From Treponema sp. (GTDB lineage Bacteria > Spirochaetota > Spirochaetia > Treponematales > Treponemataceae), in NCBI GenBank assembly GCA_017449285.1, contig JAFSJX010000022.1, positions 57,651-121,650 on the forward strand: 64,000 nucleotides of DNA, read 5' to 3'. This document shows, piece by piece, positions 16,971 to 23,453 of this stretch; the stretch's first letter is position 1, and the number at the start of each line of letters is the position of its first letter. The notes beneath the pieces are model-generated. The model was not told the origin of the DNA, searched no databases, and was given only the letters and a program-made list of their open reading frames with translations. The position numbers were made by a program, and so were the translations under genes.

Positions 16971-17126
16971 ACCAAAAGGAGAGGAGGATGCAGAAAACAT
17001 TGATGCATAGTGTGTGCAAGCCATACATCTGTAAAACTGCAATATGATTACAAAGCAAGTTCCGAACGACGTTCAAAAAACTCTCTCTTGCAATCACAAG
17101 ATAAGAACAGCGTATTCGCTGCTCCT
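16938..17126 (-). ncRNA. Structured RNA or attenuating leader upstream of the 15348-16886 gene
   Basis: A promoter on the minus strand (TTGTCG 17156-17161, 17 bases, TATGTT 17133-17138) would start an RNA near 17126. It folds into GAGCAGCG-AATA-CGCTGTTC, then a long arm TGATTGCAAG with CTTGC..AATCA enclosing TTTTGAAC-GTC-GTTCGGAA, and ends after about 190 nt in an intrinsic terminator. No convincing ORF is inside. It may be a free small RNA or a riboswitch/attenuator for the gene that starts 52 bases after the terminator. I do not recognise the family. Confidence 0.45.
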
Positions 17127-17212
17127 AGAATAAACATACTATGGATTTCTGGTTTCGACAACATAAATCCCGCGAATATAACAAAAATTTAGAAAGGTTT
17201 TCGCTCAAAAAC

Positions 17213-17309
17213 ATGAGGGGAAAAGCCTTTCCCCTGCGTCGCACGTTGTTGCGCCGACACCCCTTTCGCCTAGGGCTTGCCGCCCTAAAACCCGCAAAGC
17301 CCCGGAGAA
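17213..17309. repeat. GC-rich hairpin repeat, family B copy 2
   Basis: AGGGGAAA-AGCC-TTTCCCCT, a middle part rich in GTTGCG, then CACCCCTTTC and a second stem TAGGGC-TTGCC-GCCCTA. The second stem differs from copy 1 (TGGGGC/GCCCCA) by paired changes. Confidence 0.75.
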
Positions 17310-17363
17310 AACATAGGTTTCCGAACAGGTCTAATCTACGGGGAAATATTTTGACAATGAATC

Positions 17364-17434
17364 TTGATTTTTCATAAAACATAAGTATAATATACTTAAC
17401 CGAAATGAATTTCGCCCAAATGGATTTCGGTTAA
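17364..17434 (+). promoter_or_regulatory. Promoter and long palindromic operator of the AAA ATPase gene
   Basis: TTGATT (17364-17369), 16 bases, TATAAT (17386-17391). Immediately downstream is a perfect 11-bp inverted repeat TTAACCGAAAT / ATTTCGGTTAA (17396-17406 and 17424-17434); a smaller CGAAAT-GA-ATTTCG dyad lies in the loop, and a third ATTTCGG follows near 17439. This looks like an operator over the transcription start. Confidence 0.6.
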
Positions 17435-17459
17435 ATTTATTTCGGTAGTGAGGGTATTT

Positions 17460-18851
17460 ATGCAAGATTTTTTCAAAGGAAGAGCAACAGAACTCAAAAT
17501 ATTGGAAAACAAGTTTAAAAAGAACGGCTTTATCATGACTATTCTCTACGGACGCCGCAGAATCGGAAAAACAAGGCTGATAAACAAATTTATAAGCGAC
17601 CATGACTGCAAGTGCATTTCGTTTACTGCCGTTGAACGCGGAGAAGCAGAATTACTTTCTATGCTCACAGAATCCGTACTCACTGTTGTTGCTCCTGACT
17701 TGCTTGGAACGGTCAGTTTTAATTCTTTTGAAAAGCTTTTTGATTTTATTGGGAAACAGGCAGAAAAAGAAAGAATCATTTTTTTTATAGACGAGTACCC
17801 ATATCTTGCAAAACAATGTCCTTATATCCAGTCGGTTCTCCAAAAACAGATTGATACAAACTGGAAGAAGGGAAAAATGTTTTTCATAATTTGCGGCTCG
17901 CTTGTCAGTTTTATGAAAGACGAAGTTCTTGCTGAATCAGCCCCGCTGCACGGACGAAGCGACCTTGAACTGAAGCTCCGCCCCTTTAATTATCTTGAAA
18001 CAGCGGATTTTCTCGCTCCATACTCAAACGAAGAAAAAGCAATCTGTTACGGTCTCACAAATGGAGTTGCCAAATATATAGAACAGTTTGATACAAATCT
18101 CTCGCTTGAAGAAAATATCATCAATCAGTTTTATTCAATCGGCGGATACTTTTCGGAAGAACAGATAAAAACCGTGATTACAAATGAAAGGCAGAGTCCG
18201 GCCTTATACAATTCGATAATTTCCGCGGTCGCAACAGGACACACAAAAAACAACGAGATTGCAAGTTGTGTAGGTTCTGATGATATTACATACCCATTAA
18301 AAGTTCTGACAAAGGCCGAAATCCTTGAAAAAAGAATGTCCAAAAAGCCATACTATGTTTTGAATGATTCAATGCTCGAATTCTATTTCCGCTATGTAAA
18401 CAGGGCAACAAGTCTTATCAATGCAGAAAAAGGCAGCATGTATTATCAGTCAGAAGTGAAGGAACATATTCATGATTTTATGGGAAAAATCTTTGAAAAG
18501 ATGGCAAAAGAATATCTGATGCTCCACGCGGGAACAAACGGAATTCCTTTGCTTACGGAAGTAACCGATTATCAGGCGACCGTAATTGATGAAGATAAAA
18601 GTCAAAAGCAGATAGAAATTGATTTGCTCGGCAAGAACGCAAAAAACATTCTGCTCGTGGGGGAATGTAAATTTAAGAAATCCCAGTTTGAAAAGACCGA
18701 CTTTGAAAATCTGATGGATAAAATAAAATATCTGCCCGTGTCAAATCCGCTTGTTTGTATTTTTTCTCTCAACGGCTTTTCGGATTATGTAAAAGATAAT
18801 GCGCAGAACTGCAAGCTGATTGGAATTGATGATATGTACGCTAATAATTAA
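17460..18851 (+). CDS. AAA-type ATPase with C-terminal nuclease-like DUF234 domain
   Basis: 463 residues of the archaeal-type ATPase_2 family. The P-loop is GRRRIGKTRL (about residues 32-41) and the Walker B is IIFFIDEYPYL. A winged-helix segment lies near 270-300 and the C-terminal DUF234 region carries a PD-(D/E)xK-like pattern (EIDLLGKNAKNILLVGECKFKKS). Such genes are abundant and mobile in Treponema and archaea; their function is unsettled, with toxin-like or defence roles proposed. I use ATG at 17460 (AGGG upstream) instead of the GTG at 17448. A palindromic operator suggests self-control. A/T-richer codon use than neighbours hints at transfer. Confidence 0.85.
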   Translation: MQDFFKGRATELKILENKFKKNGFIMTILYGRRRIGKTRLINKFISDHDCKCISFTAVERGEAELLSMLTESVLTVVAPDLLGTVSFNSFEKLFDFIGKQAEKERIIFFIDEYPYLAKQCPYIQSVLQKQIDTNWKKGKMFFIICGSLVSFMKDEVLAESAPLHGRSDLELKLRPFNYLETADFLAPYSNEEKAICYGLTNGVAKYIEQFDTNLSLEENIINQFYSIGGYFSEEQIKTVITNERQSPALYNSIISAVATGHTKNNEIASCVGSDDITYPLKVLTKAEILEKRMSKKPYYVLNDSMLEFYFRYVNRATSLINAEKGSMYYQSEVKEHIHDFMGKIFEKMAKEYLMLHAGTNGIPLLTEVTDYQATVIDEDKSQKQIEIDLLGKNAKNILLVGECKFKKSQFEKTDFENLMDKIKYLPVSNPLVCIFSLNGFSDYVKDNAQNCKLIGIDDMYANN

Positions 18852-18970
18852 GTCATACGGAAGGTTGCCCAAAAAAATCGACGGTCGTTATACCTGTTCT
18901 TTTCGTTCATTTTGCCACAAAAAAAGCGTATTTTACATAGAACAGGATAAGAATATGGTGAAGCGAGAAT

Positions 18971-19630
18971 TCATCTATTCACCAGCTCGTAGCTTTTTTC
19001 CGTCAGTTCGCACAGTTTATCAAAATCAGTCACGGCGGTGAGCAAAATGGTAATCCAGTGTTTTTTGTTCATGTGCCAGGCAGGGAAGACTGATTTTCTG
19101 TCAACGAGACTTGAAATGGCATCCTGTTCGGCTTTTATGTTTACAACCCAAGTTTCTTCTTCGCCTGCAAGGTCAAGCTGACGGTATTTAATTCTCATAA
19201 TAAGCGCGAACCATTTTTCATTCGGGCAGCGGAATACGCAACAGTCGGGAGTGTCTGACCACGGAAAGTCTGGTTCCGCAGAAAACTTAGATTTTAGATA
19301 CGCGACATACTTTTCTTTTAAGTCTTTTGTTTCAAAACACTTTTCCTTGATGTCATCAATAATCTTCTGAACTTCTTCACGCAAGGAAGCGACAAAAGCG
19401 CCGTGTGAAGAAGGCATATCAAAGAGAGCATACTTTTCGCTGGTTGCGGAATCAAAAAGATGGACTGAGAGAGTCTGTTCCGAGACTGAAAGCGAAAATT
19501 TTGCATTGAAGGCAGCGTTTGAAACGGGAGTTTGCCTCTCATAAGAGTTGCCGTCGCTCGTAGCAAAACCCGCCGCTTCCAGAGAATCTTTTTTGATTTT
19601 TGCTGAACGAAAAATATAGTTGTAGTCCAT
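18971..19630 (-). CDS. MmcQ/YjbR family protein
   Basis: 219 residues. The C-terminal half (about 110-219) is a clear YjbR/CyaY-like fold: FPWSDTPDCCVFRCPNEKWFALIM and the hallmark PAWHMNKKHWITILL near the end. The N-terminal 100 residues form an extra domain of unknown type, so the protein is about twice the usual YjbR length. YjbR proteins are described as DNA-binding but a biological role is not established. It starts three bases after the stop of a transporter remnant and uses AAAGGA as its ribosome site. Confidence 0.82.
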   Translation of the reverse strand: MDYNYIFRSAKIKKDSLEAAGFATSDGNSYERQTPVSNAAFNAKFSLSVSEQTLSVHLFDSATSEKYALFDMPSSHGAFVASLREEVQKIIDDIKEKCFETKDLKEKYVAYLKSKFSAEPDFPWSDTPDCCVFRCPNEKWFALIMRIKYRQLDLAGEEETWVVNIKAEQDAISSLVDRKSVFPAWHMNKKHWITILLTAVTDFDKLCELTEKSYELVNR

Positions 19631-19633
19631 TGA

Positions 19634-19795
19634 TTATCCTTTCAGTTTCCTATTTGCAATATACACTCCCGCTACAATCAATACAACTCCTGCAAGCAGC
19701 ATTGCAAAAGTAATTTCTTCCCCAGTAAAATCAGAGGCTTTCTCCACGAACACGCTGTAGAGCGCGTACGAAATTACTGCAATCAAAATCCTGTA
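19634..19795 (-). pseudogene. C-terminal remnant of an EamA/DMT-type transporter
   Basis: Minus-strand reading gives LIAVISYALYSVFVEKASD, then TGEEITFAMLLAGVVLIVAG and VYIANRKLKG, then TAA. This is the last loop and last membrane helix typical of EamA-family exporters. No 5' part exists: the upstream end runs into the macrodomain gene. A deletion appears to have fused the tail of a lost transporter gene to the macrodomain gene. A recent small membrane protein is a less likely reading. Confidence 0.6.
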
Positions 19796-20562
19796 AAACA
19801 CCTCTTGTACAAATCTTCGTCCTTTTGGCTGAACACATTAAAAACCACTTTGATGCGGCTGTTGTGTTCACGCTTCCAGTCTTCTACCGTCTGAACGGCA
19901 ATTCGGGCGGCTTTGTCGGCGGGGAAGCGGAATACGCCAGTGGAAATACAGCAGAATGCGATTGAACCCACATTGTTTTGGCTTGCAAGTTCAAGGCAGC
20001 GTGTATAGCAGGATGCGAGCAGGTCGCAGTCTTTTTGGCTGAGTTCTCCGTAGATTATCGGTCCCACGGTGTGAAGGACATAATCGCAGGGCAGGTTGAA
20101 TGACGGCGTGATTTTTGCCTGTCCTGTCGCCTCTTCGTGTCCCTGCTTTTGCATGATGTCGGCACAGACCGCGCGCAGCTGGATTCCAGCGAATGTGTGT
20201 ATGCAGTTGTCTATACAGGCGTGGCAGGGCTGCCAGCATCCGGTCATGGCACTGTTTGCCGCGTTTACGATTGCCCCCACTTTGAGCGTTGTGATGTCTC
20301 CCCGCCAGAGGTAGAGGTCGCCTTGTACAGGCTCCAAATCCGCAATGTCCGTAATTCCGTGCGAGCGGTTCGTTTCCTGTAAATATTCGTCCTGTATGCG
20401 CAAAAATTCGTCACTCGCAGGAAGAACTTCGCGCACATTCATCAGCGAGCGCAAAAGATACTTCTGCCCCGCTTCGTCTTCCGGGATTTCCACATCCTTG
20501 TAGCGGGGGCTTTCATTCAAGAGATATTCAATTAAAAATCTTCGTCGTTCAGTTTGTGTCAT
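19783..20562 (-). CDS. Zinc-containing macrodomain ADP-ribosyl hydrolase
   Basis: 259 residues. An N-terminal helical extension (1-70, LIEYLLNESPRY) precedes a macrodomain: GDITTLKVGAIVNAANSAM binds ADP-ribose and the insertion GCWQPCHACIDNCIH carries the Cys/His zinc ligands of the Zn-macro class from staphylococci and streptococci. The hallmark HTVGPI and the GVFRFP loop follow. These enzymes remove ADP-ribose from proteins and are normally encoded with a class M sirtuin, which is present nearby at 21585-22457 on the same strand. It probably reverses the modification made by that sirtuin. Confidence 0.9.
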   Translation of the reverse strand: MTQTERRRFLIEYLLNESPRYKDVEIPEDEAGQKYLLRSLMNVREVLPASDEFLRIQDEYLQETNRSHGITDIADLEPVQGDLYLWRGDITTLKVGAIVNAANSAMTGCWQPCHACIDNCIHTFAGIQLRAVCADIMQKQGHEEATGQAKITPSFNLPCDYVLHTVGPIIYGELSQKDCDLLASCYTRCLELASQNNVGSIAFCCISTGVFRFPADKAARIAVQTVEDWKREHNSRIKVVFNVFSQKDEDLYKRCFTGF

Positions 20563-20570
20563 ACTTATCT

Positions 20571-20735
20571 GGGCGTTCGCCGCCTATCGGCGGGTCGGGT
20601 GTTCGCGAGTTTGCAAATCAAACTCGTAACAAGAACGGCTTTGCCGTTCTTGCGACTTCCGCTTTCGCTTCATTCCTTCGCTCCCTGTGGTCGCTTCGGA
20701 ACGCCTGCGGCGGTGCTACAATCCCTAACGCAAGT
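20571..20735. repeat. GC-rich modular hairpin repeat, family A copy 2
   Basis: Starts GGGCGTT; hairpins CCGCC-TAT-CGGCGG, GAGTTTG-CAAAT-CAAACTC and AAGAACGGC-TTT-GCCGTTCTT; closing GCTACAATCCCTAACGC. The stop TAG of the Rrf2 gene (20725-20727) lies inside the closing motif. Same order of modules as copy 1 but different stem sequences. Confidence 0.75.
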
Positions 20736-21147
20736 CTCCCCTTAAATCTGCAATCGTCGTCTTTGCCAATTCTGCTTCCATCGCTTTCTGTGCGTTTTCC
20801 AAAGCCGGGTCAAGCAGACGGTGAATGTTTTTTCCGACAGGGCACAGTTGGTTAGGGTTCGGGTGAAAGTTAAATACCTCTCGCTCTTCTTCTCCCTCAT
20901 TGATTGCCTTGTATACATCAAGCAGCGTGATTGCGTCCGCCGGTTTTGCAAGATGAGAGCCACCCACTCCTGCCGCCGTTTCCACAAGACCCGCCTTTTG
21001 CAGTTGCAGCAAAATCTTTCTGATAATAACTGCATTCACGCCTGTGCTTCCCGAAATGAATTCGGAAGTGACACGGTTGTCTTTTTCAAAATAGAGGATG
21101 CAGACCAATGTGTGTACGGCGGCAGTAAATCTTACGCTGATTTTCAT
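20725..21147 (-). CDS. Rrf2-family transcriptional regulator
   Basis: 140 residues. Winged helix with the recognition region VTSEFISGSTGVNAVIIRKILLQL and the wing AGLVETAAGVGGSHLAKPADAITLLDVY, typical of the YwnA/Rrf2 branch. It lacks the three-cysteine Fe-S cluster of IscR but keeps Cys in NQLCPVGKNIH, a possible redox switch. It lies between the sirtuin and the macrodomain genes and may control them; a palindrome in the sirtuin promoter (22535-22552) is a candidate operator. Confidence 0.88.
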   Translation of the reverse strand: MKISVRFTAAVHTLVCILYFEKDNRVTSEFISGSTGVNAVIIRKILLQLQKAGLVETAAGVGGSHLAKPADAITLLDVYKAINEGEEEREVFNFHPNPNQLCPVGKNIHRLLDPALENAQKAMEAELAKTTIADLRGDLR

Positions 21148-21178
21148 ATTCTGATTATACCATATTCTTTAAGGTTTT

Positions 21179-21550
21179 TCACTCTTCAAAGCCGAAGACA
21201 GGCATTTCATCGGGAAGAAAAATCAGAAACTTCTGATACTTTTCAATCCAGTCGCCAGAGTCCACCCACATCGGCGAAGTCAAAAGCACCCAAAGCCACA
21301 GACCTTGTTTTCCGTCATGCTCGCAGCGGTCGCCAATTTCCAGCACGGTTATTTTCATACCGCCCTCGTGGTTCAAGGTTTTGTATTTCACGGGGGCTGA
21401 AACATCATTTTCCGTCCGCAAGTCGATTTCACCCATAAGCATGAACGATGAAAGCCGGCTGATTTTTGAGTGGTCGTCAAGCGTTCCGCTACCAAATGCG
21501 TACACAAGCGCAGAAAGCGAAAAGAAAATCAGACACAACAGTTTTTTCAT
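21179..21550 (-). CDS. Small exported protein of the sirtuin cassette
   Basis: 123 residues with signal peptide (MKKLLCLIFFSLSALVYAFG). The mature part is beta-rich with a stretch KITVLEIGDRCEHDGKQGLW like a small SH3-like barrel, then LLTSPMWVDSGDWIEKYQ. No family is recognised. The start at 21550 is chosen because AGGGGAAG precedes it; an upstream ATG lacks a signal peptide. It lies 34 bp after the sirtuin gene and 31 bp before the Rrf2 gene on the same strand. Confidence 0.7.
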   Translation of the reverse strand: MKKLLCLIFFSLSALVYAFGSGTLDDHSKISRLSSFMLMGEIDLRTENDVSAPVKYKTLNHEGGMKITVLEIGDRCEHDGKQGLWLWVLLTSPMWVDSGDWIEKYQKFLIFLPDEMPVFGFEE

Positions 21551-21584
21551 TTTATCTTCCCCTAGATTTCTTTCCGCCATTATA

Positions 21585-22457
21585 TCATAAAATTTCCTTT
21601 AAAACCTCTCCAATGTCCGCGTTTATGCAGATTGAACGGTCTTTGATTTCCAGAGGACACACCGCCTCGCCGAAGTTCAGACAGGCGTAGGTCGCATTCG
21701 GATTCTGAGCCGTCATTTGCCAGAAGGGATATTTGATGATTCCAGGTGTGTTTCCGCCTACGCCGAGTTCAAGAAAGAGGACTTTTCCGTCTGCCGCTTT
21801 TCGTGTACGCAAAAAATTTTCGTAGCGTTCTGCCGCCTCGTACCAGCCCTCGTCCTGCACAAAAGTATCGTCAGCGCGGAGATTCATGCTCATCGGTTTT
21901 CCGCAGACTGGGCAGTGGGGGATAAGGTCACTCGGAACGGTCATTTTTGTCCCATTCAGAAGAGCCGCGTCTTTTCCCAAGCCTTGTGCCTCAACCATCT
22001 TCCGCACAATTTCTTCGTTGTCGTACGTTTTCTGATGGCACGGCTGGCTGCATTGGAAAAGTCCGTAGTCTCCCTGCGTGTAGTAAAGGCGTTTTTTGTC
22101 AAAGCCCGCTTTCTGGAAGCAGTGGTCAACATTTGTGGTGATTACAAAATAATCCTTGCCGCGAATAAGCGAAAGCAAATCTTCATATACAGGCTTTGGC
22201 GCGTCCATGTAACGGTTAATCCAGATGTAGCGGCTCCAATACGCCCAATGCTCTTCAAGCATTTTATATGGGTAAAAGCCGCCCGTGTACATGTCGTTAA
22301 AGCCGTAACGGACGCGGAAATCAGAAAAATATTTTTCAAACCGCTCGCCAGAGTAGGTGAATCCTGCCGAAGTGGAAAGCCCCGCTCCCGCTCCGATGAT
22401 GATTGAGTCGGCCGATTCAAGCGCGTTTTTAAGCAAAGTGATTTTCTCTTTTTCCAT
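21585..22457 (-). CDS. Class M sirtuin (SirTM), predicted protein ADP-ribosyltransferase
   Basis: 290 residues. NAD-binding motif IIIGAGAGLSTSAGF (about 19-33) and TTNVDH, zinc ligands CSQPC and CPVC. The catalytic His of ordinary sirtuins is replaced by Gln (YYTQGDYG), the known signature of class M sirtuins, which transfer ADP-ribose to proteins rather than deacetylate. In Gram-positive bacteria SirTM works with a Zn-macrodomain, a GcvH-like lipoyl carrier and a lipoate ligase; only the macrodomain is here. AAGGAG precedes the start. Assignment to SirTM is firm from motifs; the target protein is unknown. Confidence 0.88.
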   Translation of the reverse strand: MEKEKITLLKNALESADSIIIGAGAGLSTSAGFTYSGERFEKYFSDFRVRYGFNDMYTGGFYPYKMLEEHWAYWSRYIWINRYMDAPKPVYEDLLSLIRGKDYFVITTNVDHCFQKAGFDKKRLYYTQGDYGLFQCSQPCHQKTYDNEEIVRKMVEAQGLGKDAALLNGTKMTVPSDLIPHCPVCGKPMSMNLRADDTFVQDEGWYEAAERYENFLRTRKAADGKVLFLELGVGGNTPGIIKYPFWQMTAQNPNATYACLNFGEAVCPLEIKDRSICINADIGEVLKEIL

Positions 22458-22506
22458 AAAAAACTCCTTGTGCCATATTTAGAGACAATGCAAGTCCGTC
22501 TTAAAT

Positions 22507-22567
22507 TGTTCTAATAAACTTACAACACTAAATGTACACCAAATTTGATGTAATGTCAATAGAACAA
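22507..22567 (-). promoter_or_regulatory. Promoter and operators of the sirtuin cassette
   Basis: Minus strand TTGACA (22554-22559), 17 bases, TACATT (22531-22536). An imperfect palindrome TACACCAAATTTGATGTA (22535-22552) fills the spacer. Outer arms TTGTTCTA (22507-22514) and TAGAACAA (22560-22567) form a perfect 8-bp inverted repeat around the promoter. Likely site for the Rrf2 regulator. Confidence 0.6.
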
Positions 22568-22628
22568 TCAAAAATGTAATTATTTTTTTTCGCCACAGGC
22601 TTTTCAGATTTTAAGGTCTCAGAGTTTT

Positions 22629-23105
22629 TTACGACTCATTCACCAGTTTTCCTGTCATGTATTCTATTTCAAGTTCCAGACACTGAACGCGGCTCAGGGC
22701 ATTGTTTAGTTCTTTTTCGAGATATGCTTCATCGTCTGTGAATTTCTGAACGAGTTTTGTACAGATTTTGCGGGCAAGCTCTTCATCAGTTACAAGGCGA
22801 ATTTTTCCGAACACAATCACGCTGTTGATGTTCAAGGCCCACTCCCCTTCTTTGCAAAAGCCTTTATCCATTACGCAGAAACTTGCCTTGTCGTAATTTT
22901 TGATTGCGTCAATTTTGTGACCTTCTTTTGCGCCGTGAAAGTAAATCTTGTTGTCTTCTTCGCTGTAAAGGTGAGAAAGCGGAATGCCGTAAGGGTAGCC
23001 GTCGTCACCGAGGAGCGAAAGGACTCCGCGTTTTTCGTTTTTCAAAATTTCTTTGCATTGTGCGTCCGCAATCTGCTGCTTGAACCTTCTCATTGGTCTG
23101 AACAT
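22629..23105 (-). CDS. Pyridoxamine 5'-phosphate oxidase-like flavoprotein
   Basis: 158 residues of the split-barrel FMN-binding family that includes NimA-type nitroreductases. Seen: RGVLSLLGDDGYPYGIPLSHLY (start of barrel), KIYFHGAKEGHKIDAIKNYDKASF (FMN phosphate region) and SVIVFGKIRLV. It probably reduces a small electrophile or quinone. It lies upstream of the sirtuin gene on the same strand but with its own promoter and a 170-bp gap, so it may not belong to that operon. Confidence 0.85.
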   Translation of the reverse strand: MFRPMRRFKQQIADAQCKEILKNEKRGVLSLLGDDGYPYGIPLSHLYSEEDNKIYFHGAKEGHKIDAIKNYDKASFCVMDKGFCKEGEWALNINSVIVFGKIRLVTDEELARKICTKLVQKFTDDEAYLEKELNNALSRVQCLELEIEYMTGKLVNES

Positions 23106-23138
23106 GGCAAACTCCTTCTGGGATTATTCTCCATGGAT

Positions 23139-23166
23139 ACTATACCGCAAAAACAAGAATTGGCAA
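23139..23166 (-). promoter_or_regulatory. Promoter of the flavoprotein gene
   Basis: Minus strand TTGCCA (23161-23166), 16 bases, TATAGT (23139-23144), about 30 bp before the ATG, which has AGAAGGAG upstream. Confidence 0.55.
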
Positions 23167-23232
23167 ATGAAAGAAACAAATAAAAGCGTGCGAACGCTCC
23201 GTCATAACCGTAAAAAAGTTCCCCCTACTGTC

Positions 23233-23261
23233 TTGACTTTAACACGGCTAAAGTGCATACT
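23233..23261 (+). promoter_or_regulatory. Promoter of the leuA leader
   Basis: TTGACT (23233-23238), 17 bases, CATACT (23256-23261). The predicted start coincides with the ATG of the leader peptide, so that peptide may be read from a leaderless end. Confidence 0.55.
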
Positions 23262-23267
23262 GTATTT

Positions 23268-23330
23268 ATGAAGTTTTCAACGCTACTACTATTGAACCTG
23301 TTTCTCGTCAAGAGCCGAAGCGCAAGGTAG
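23268..23330 (+). CDS. leuL: Leucine-rich leader peptide (leuL-type)
   Basis: 20-codon ORF MKFSTLLLLNLFLVKSRSAR. Four consecutive Leu codons (CTA CTA CTA TTG) and two more soon after (CTG, CTC) form the leucine sensor of a classical ribosome-mediated attenuator. The CTA run is complementary to GTAGTGG at the end of the ORF, so ribosome stalling at scarce leucyl-tRNA would alter pairing ahead of the terminator at 23357-23386. Confidence 0.8.
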   Translation: MKFSTLLLLNLFLVKSRSAR

Positions 23331-23356
23331 TGGTGTAAACATATTCGTACACAGTA

Positions 23357-23386
23357 AGACCTGTCCTTTGGCGGCAGGTCTTTTTA
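23357..23386 (+). terminator. Attenuator terminator before leuA
   Basis: AGACCTG (23357-23363) pairs with CAGGTCT (23375-23381), then TTTT. A competing hairpin GTGTA..TACAC (about 23333-23351) precedes it. Full transcription of leuA would need disruption of this stem during leucine starvation. Confidence 0.8.
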
Positions 23387-23453
23387 TTGTGGGTTGAGAA
23401 CATCTTTCAATGAAAAAATCTGTTGTCAGGCAAGAGGTCAAAAAGGAGTTTTT

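Noticed and set aside
16900..17097. 65-codon ORF on the minus strand in the leader region
   Set aside because: It reads through the intrinsic terminator hairpin and the T-run, and has no ribosome site.
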